A stretch of DNA of 7,416 nt from Acidobacteriota bacterium (GTDB taxonomy: Bacteria > Acidobacteriota > Blastocatellia > Pyrinomonadales > Pyrinomonadaceae). The position numbers and the translations under genes were made by a program. The notes beneath the pieces are model-generated. The model was not told the DNA's origin and searched no databases. It saw only the letters and a program-made list of their open reading frames with translations. The stretch spans positions 1 through 7,416 of the forward strand of contig QHXH01000306.1 in assembly GCA_003222855.1 (NCBI GenBank). The letters run 5' to 3'. Each line of letters begins with the position of its first letter. Positions within the stretch are counted from its first letter, which is position 1. Positions 4,699 to 7,416 of the stretch are shown one piece after another.

Positions 4699-5127
4699 TT
4701 AGATCGCGCCTCCTTCTTGCTCAGCGCGGGTCACAAACTTCGTTTTGACCGGAAGCTTCTGTGAGGCCAGCTTCATCGCTTCGCGCGCGGTCTTCTCATC
4801 GACCCCTTCGATCTCATAGAGAATGCGGCCCGGCTTGACCACCGCCACCCAGTATTCCGGCGCACCTTTTCCCTTGCCCATACGTGTTTCGGCCGGCTTT
4901 TTGGTAACCGGTTTGTCGGGAAACATGCGAATCCAAATCTTGCCGCCGCGCTTTATGTGACGCGTCATCGCAATTCGCGCCGCTTCAATCTGCCGATCTG
5001 TTATCCAGGCGGCCTCGAGTGTCTTCAATCCAAATTCGCCAAAGCTGATTGCGCTGCCGCGATTCGCGACACCCTTCATTCGACCGCGCATCTGCTTACG
5101 ATGCTTAACCTTCTTCGGCATCAACAT
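4699..5127 (-). CDS. rplP: 50S ribosomal protein L16
   Basis: L16 enters late in large-subunit assembly, sits near the A site and is needed for an active peptidyl transferase centre. The protein is 142 residues (family about 135-145). Landmarks are the basic N-terminus MLMPKKVKHRKQMRGRMKG, ITDRQIEAARIAMTRHIKRG at 42-61, KIWIRMFPDKPVTKKP at 63-78, and the signature TRMGKGKGAPEYWVAVVKPG at 81-100. R82 corresponds to the arginine that is hydroxylated in E. coli. Two ATGs lie 6 nt apart; the upstream one is chosen because GAG is 8 nt before it and because family members usually begin ML-PK. The protein resembles acidobacterial L16 as I recall it, which is weak taxonomic evidence. Confidence 0.98.
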   Translation of the reverse strand: MLMPKKVKHRKQMRGRMKGVANRGSAISFGEFGLKTLEAAWITDRQIEAARIAMTRHIKRGGKIWIRMFPDKPVTKKPAETRMGKGKGAPEYWVAVVKPGRILYEIEGVDEKTAREAMKLASQKLPVKTKFVTRAEQEGGAI

Positions 5128-5151
5128 AGCTGTTTCTCAAATCTCTCAGAC

Positions 5152-5184
5152 TTCAGATCTCAAATTTCAAATCTGAGATCTGAA
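5152..5184. repeat. Perfect 11-bp stem in the rpsC-rplP spacer
   Basis: TTCAGATCTCA at 5152-5162 and TGAGATCTGAA at 5174-5184 are perfect reverse complements around an 11-nt A/T-rich loop. Related CTCAAAT units extend to about 5137 on the left. It resembles the TCAAAT-rich repeat at 5956-6030. The stem ends 7 nt from the rpsC stop. Confidence 0.85.
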
Positions 5185-5191
5185 ATCGCGA

Positions 5192-5944
5192 TTATCTGTC
5201 CGGCCTCTCTGGTCGTTCACGACGCGCGCGCGCTGGACGCTGTCGGCCTTCGCGCTGGCCTGGACCGCGCGTCTCGTTAATCGGATCCGTTCCTGTGCCG
5301 CGCGCCATCGCTGCATTAGCATCGAGAATCTGTCCGCGATAGATCCAAACTTTCACGCCGATGACGCCGAACGTGGTGTTGGCCTCCGCGAATCCGTAAT
5401 CAACATCTGAGCGCAGAGTGTGCAGCGGCAGCTGACCTTGCAAGTGCCATTCACTGCGCGCGATCTCAGCGCCATTCAGACGGCCGCTGACTTTCACTTT
5501 GATTCCCTGTGCGCCGAAGCGCAGCGACTCTTCAACTGCTTTGCGCATAGCGCGTCGAAAAGCAATGCGCTTCTCAAGCTGGGCCGCGATCTTTTCTGCC
5601 TGCAGCTGCGCATTCAGTTCGGGCTTATGAATCTCCTGGATCGAGACCAGCACTTCCCGGCCCGTCCGCGAAGAGATGTCTCCCTTAAGCTTATCGATCT
5701 CCGATCCCTTGCGCCCGATGATGATGCCCGGCCGCGAAGTGTAAATGATGATTTTCAGACGATTCGCGGCCCGTTCGACATCGACGTGCGAAACTCCGGC
5801 GCCGGTGAAGCGTCGTTTCAGCTCAGCTTTCAGCTTGAGATCCTCGATCAGAAAATCACCGAACTGCTTTTTCGCGAACCAATGCGAGTGCCAGTCCTTG
5901 TTATAGCCAAGGCGGAAGCCGTATGGATGAACTTTTTGGCCCAA
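5192..5944 (-). CDS. rpsC: 30S ribosomal protein S3, TTG start, Arg-rich tail
   Basis: S3 lies in the head of the small subunit at the mRNA entry channel and contributes to mRNA unwinding; its type-2 KH domain binds RNA. The protein is 250 residues. Visible parts are the universal N-terminus (M)GQKVHPYGFRLG, the KH loop GIIIGRKGSEID at 73-84 with GRKG at 77-80, and the C-terminal domain GIKVKVSGRLNGAEIARSE at 147-165 with PLHTLRSDVDYG and TTFGVIGVKVWIYRG at 190-204. Residues 226-250 form an Arg/Pro-rich tail (RGPGQREGRQRPARARRERP and on), probably disordered. The codon before GQKVHP is TTG, with no ATG or GTG nearby, and a good GGAG lies 7 nt upstream, so initiation at TTG is well supported. 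Confidence 0.97.
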   Translation of the reverse strand: MGQKVHPYGFRLGYNKDWHSHWFAKKQFGDFLIEDLKLKAELKRRFTGAGVSHVDVERAANRLKIIIYTSRPGIIIGRKGSEIDKLKGDISSRTGREVLVSIQEIHKPELNAQLQAEKIAAQLEKRIAFRRAMRKAVEESLRFGAQGIKVKVSGRLNGAEIARSEWHLQGQLPLHTLRSDVDYGFAEANTTFGVIGVKVWIYRGQILDANAAMARGTGTDPINETRGPGQREGRQRPARARRERPERPDR

Positions 5945-5951
5945 TAGTTAA

Positions 5952-5955
5952 CTCC
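5952..5955 (-). promoter_or_regulatory. Shine-Dalgarno deciding the rpsC TTG start
   Basis: GGAG lies 7 nt upstream of the TTG that directly precedes the GQKVHP codons. Strong spacing and the conserved N-terminus together fix the start at a non-ATG codon. Confidence 0.8.
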
Positions 5956-6030
5956 AATCTCAAATCTGCCTTCTCAAATTTCAAATTCGATTTCGACCAA
6001 GCCAATCTCAAATTTGAAATCTCAATTCAG
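5956..6030. repeat. A/T-rich inverted repeat in the rplV-rpsC spacer
   Basis: ATTTCAAATT at 5978-5987 and AATTTGAAAT at 6011-6020 form a perfect 10-bp inverted pair with a 23-nt loop. The flanks repeat AATCTCAAAT/CTCAAATTT units, for example at 5956-5965 and 6004-6013. The repeat fills nearly the whole spacer, from the rpsC Shine-Dalgarno to just short of the rplV stop. Confidence 0.75.
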
Positions 6031-6032
6031 AA

Positions 6033-6614
6033 TTACTCGTCCGTCTTCTTCTTCTTTCTTCGCAAAGCGCTGCCGAGTTTCGATTTCGATCCTGTCTTAG
6101 TCGCCTTCTTCTGCGGTTTACCTTCAGCCGCCGGCGTCTCACTCTTTGGGGCGACACGCTTTGCGCGCGGAGCCGCCGCCGCGCCGCCTCGTCTGGCGCG
6201 CTTGCTGACGGCTGGCTTCACTTCGCCGGATTTTCGGTCAGTCTTTGCCGCCGCATCCGGCTTGTCGCTGGAGACCAGAACCGTCACGTGGCAAAAGTGC
6301 CGGCGCTCGCGATAGGCACGGCCCTGCGGCGCTGGACGCACGCGCCGTCGATTCTTCGTCGGCCCCCGATCGACGTAGGCCACCTTCAACCAAAGATCGT
6401 CGGGATCGACTGAGACGTTTGCTTTTTCAGCTGACTCATTCGCATTCGCGATCGCCGACTTGACGCACTTCTCAATTCCCAGCGCGGCACGCTTATTCGA
6501 ATAACGCAGGATCGCCAACGCTTGATTGACGTTCTTGCCGCGGATCATATCAACGACCAGGCGCGCCTTTTGCGCCGACCCGCGAAGAAATTTTGCACTC
6601 GCTCTTGCTTCCAT
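6033..6614 (-). CDS. rplV: 50S ribosomal protein L22 with a long C-terminal tail
   Basis: L22 binds 23S rRNA and sends a long beta-hairpin into the peptide exit tunnel, where it takes part in macrolide response and nascent-chain sensing. The core is about residues 1-115: MEARASAKFLRGSAQKARLV at 1-20, VVDMIRGKNVNQALAIL, then the tunnel hairpin region VAYVDRGPTKNRRRVRPAPQ at 78-97 with GRAYRERRHFCHVTVLV at 98-114. Ordinary L22 ends here at about 110-120 residues. This protein runs to 193, adding about 78 residues rich in Lys, Ala and Arg, ending SALRRKKKKTDE. The reading frame is continuous and the tail is basic low complexity, likely disordered and rRNA-binding on the outer surface. The spacer to rpsS is only 40 nt. 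Confidence 0.97.
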   Translation of the reverse strand: MEARASAKFLRGSAQKARLVVDMIRGKNVNQALAILRYSNKRAALGIEKCVKSAIANANESAEKANVSVDPDDLWLKVAYVDRGPTKNRRRVRPAPQGRAYRERRHFCHVTVLVSSDKPDAAAKTDRKSGEVKPAVSKRARRGGAAAAPRAKRVAPKSETPAAEGKPQKKATKTGSKSKLGSALRRKKKKTDE

Positions 6615-6632
6615 AATCTTTTACCCGCCCGC

Positions 6633-6646
6633 TACCGCAGGCGGTA
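6633..6646. repeat. Short hairpin in the rpsS-rplV spacer
   Basis: TACCGC-AG-GCGGTA is a perfect 6-bp stem with a 2-nt loop. The neighbouring CCGCCCGC adds partial complementarity to GCGG. It is the only structure in the 40-nt spacer and lies upstream of the rplV start; it may be a fragment of another repeat type. Confidence 0.55.
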
Positions 6647-6654
6647 CCGACCTC

Positions 6655-6996
6655 TTAGGCCGCGGGCGCTGCCGCCGGCGCAGAACCTGAAGTCGGTCCG
6701 GCGACTTTAGCTGTCTTCTCTGCTTTCTCAGCCTTCGTTCCTGAATGGCCTTTGAACGTCCGTGTCGGAGCGAACTCGCCCAGTTTGTGTCCGACCATAT
6801 TCTCAGTGATATAGATCGGAATGTGCCGCTTGCCGTTGTGCACGCCGAATGTCAACCCCACCATATCGGGCGTAATCGTCGAGCGTCGCGACCAGGTGCG
6901 AATCACCTGCGGCCGCTGGCCACCCGCGCGCACGCGCCCAACCATTTTGCGAATGCCCTTATCGATCCAGGGACCTTTTTTTACTGAACGTGGCAT
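6655..6996 (-). CDS. rpsS: 30S ribosomal protein S19 with a short Ala/Lys tail
   Basis: S19 lies in the head of the small subunit, pairs with S13 and contacts the A-site side of the inter-subunit bridge. The protein is 113 residues. The core includes MPRSVKKGPWIDKGIRKM, RTWSRRSTITPDMVGLTFGV at 33-52, and the family signature spanning HNGKRHIPIYITENMVGHKL at 53-72 followed by GEFAPTRTFKGHSG. Usual S19 is about 87-95 residues; the last 25 or so (KAEKAEKTAKVAGPTSGSAP and on) are an Ala/Lys-rich addition. The upstream ribosome-binding site is poor (GAG only 2 nt from the ATG) because the spacer repeat comes close to the start. The gene occupies its standard place between rplB and rplV. Confidence 0.97.
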   Translation of the reverse strand: MPRSVKKGPWIDKGIRKMVGRVRAGGQRPQVIRTWSRRSTITPDMVGLTFGVHNGKRHIPIYITENMVGHKLGEFAPTRTFKGHSGTKAEKAEKTAKVAGPTSGSAPAAAPAA

Positions 6997-7005
6997 AACT
7001 CATTT

Positions 7006-7088
7006 TTGATTGCCGATTGCCAATGGCCGATTTAAGAACGCATCTTTGTTCAGACGCCAATCGGCGGTCGCAAATCGAAAATCGGCAA
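7006..7088. repeat. Inverted repeat in the rplB-rpsS spacer (AATCGGCAAT type)
   Basis: The left arm at 7006-7032 (TTGATTGCCGATTGCCAATG and on) pairs imperfectly with the right arm at about 7054-7088, which carries CGCAAATCGAAAATCGGCAA. The loop is about 21 nt. AAATCGGCAATT at 7079-7090 matches the cores at 1603 and 3841. The right arm runs directly into the rplB TAA. Confidence 0.82.
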
Positions 7089-7416
7089 TTATTTAACTCT
7101 CCGATCTCTGACGATCATCTTCTTCGTACGTTTGTTATGACGCGTCTTATATCCGCGCGTCGGCTGGCCCCATGGCGTCACCGGATTTCGCCCCCCGGAA
7201 GTTTTTCCTTCACCGCCTCCGTGCGGGTGGTCCACGGGATTCATCGCCACGCCGCGCACGTGTGGGCGAATGCCGCGCCAGCGCGTGCGTCCGGCTTTAC
7301 CCAACGAAATATTTTCGTGCTCGACGTTTCCCACCTGGCCGACAGTCGCGCGACACTCGACGGGCACGCGGCGAACCTCGCCGGAAGGCATGCGCGACTG
7401 CGCATGATTTCCTTCT
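7089..7416 (-). CDS. rplB: 50S ribosomal protein L2, 5' end outside the window
   Basis: L2 is a primary 23S rRNA-binding protein at the subunit interface, required for subunit joining and peptidyl transfer. Only the C-terminal 108 residues are visible, out of about 275 in the family; the window edge cuts the gene. The frame continues upstream of the first internal ATG as EGNHAQSR before MPSGEVRRVP, so that ATG is not the start. Family landmarks are ATVGQVGNVEHENISLGKAG, RWRGIRPHVRGVAMNPVDHP and HGGGEGKTSGGRNPVTPWG. The conserved His-rich segment around DHPHGGGEG, which includes the histidine linked to peptidyl transferase activity in E. coli, is intact. The C-terminus TRHNKRTKKMIVRDRRVK is typical. 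Confidence 0.98.
   Translation of the reverse strand, partial: EGNHAQSRMPSGEVRRVPVECRATVGQVGNVEHENISLGKAGRTRWRGIRPHVRGVAMNPVDHPHGGGEGKTSGGRNPVTPWGQPTRGYKTRHNKRTKKMIVRDRRVK

Noticed and set aside
5119..5121. Alternative rplP start at the second ATG
   Set aside because: The upstream ATG has the better Shine-Dalgarno spacing and gives the MLMPKK opening typical of L16.
892..7088. CRISPR-like array from recurring short repeats
   Set aside because: Repeats are inverted pairs at gene junctions without regular direct repeats or unique spacers, and no cas genes are present.

Overview
The window is one uninterrupted stretch of the bacterial S10-spc ribosomal protein cluster, all on the minus strand, so transcription runs from the right end to the left. 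In transcription order it holds rplB (L2, 5' end cut by the window), rpsS (S19), rplV (L22), rpsC (S3), rplP (L16), rpmC (L29), rpsQ (S17), rplN (L14), rplX (L24), rplE (L5), rpsN (S14, zinc type), rpsH (S8), rplF (L6), rplR (L18) and rpsE (S5, 3' end cut). This is the canonical gene order with nothing inserted, lost or broken by a frameshift. The S10 and spc parts join at rpsQ/rplN without a visible promoter or terminator. No RNA gene, mobile-element gene, CRISPR array or unknown protein gene is present.

The products fall into small-subunit proteins (S3, S5, S8, S14, S17, S19) and large-subunit proteins (L2, L5, L6, L14, L16, L18, L22, L24, L29). Clustering allows equimolar synthesis. Only the rplR/rpsE junction is tight, with a 4-nt ATGA overlap.

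The unusual part is the spacers. In most bacteria these junctions are near zero or a few tens of bases. Here eleven of fourteen are about 64-119 nt and are filled by paired inverted repeats of at least four sequence types: AATCGGCAAT-like (five junctions), GTCCGACAAACT-like (two), CTGACCTCTGATC/TCAAATCTGAG-like (three), and a GC-rich GCACGCCTCCGGCGTGC-like pair (one). Each begins within a few bases of a stop codon and ends close to the next ribosome-binding site. The GTCCGACAAACT and GC-rich types have arms that are themselves palindromes, an architecture like REPINs.

Other oddities are low-complexity tails on five proteins (S17 N-terminal, and L18, L22, S19 and S3 C-terminal), a TTG start for rpsC, an rpsH Shine-Dalgarno held in a perfect hairpin, and an rplX reading frame with no ATG/GTG/TTG at the expected start.

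Taxonomy is an inference. Zinc-type S14, an L16 beginning MLMPKKVKHRK, low-complexity tails and repeat-filled spacers suggest a free-living, repeat-rich soil or environmental bacterium. Acidobacteriota (perhaps Blastocatellia) is my first guess and Verrucomicrobiota the main alternative; I cannot decide without a search. I found no new biological system beyond the spacer repeats and the start-site oddities.
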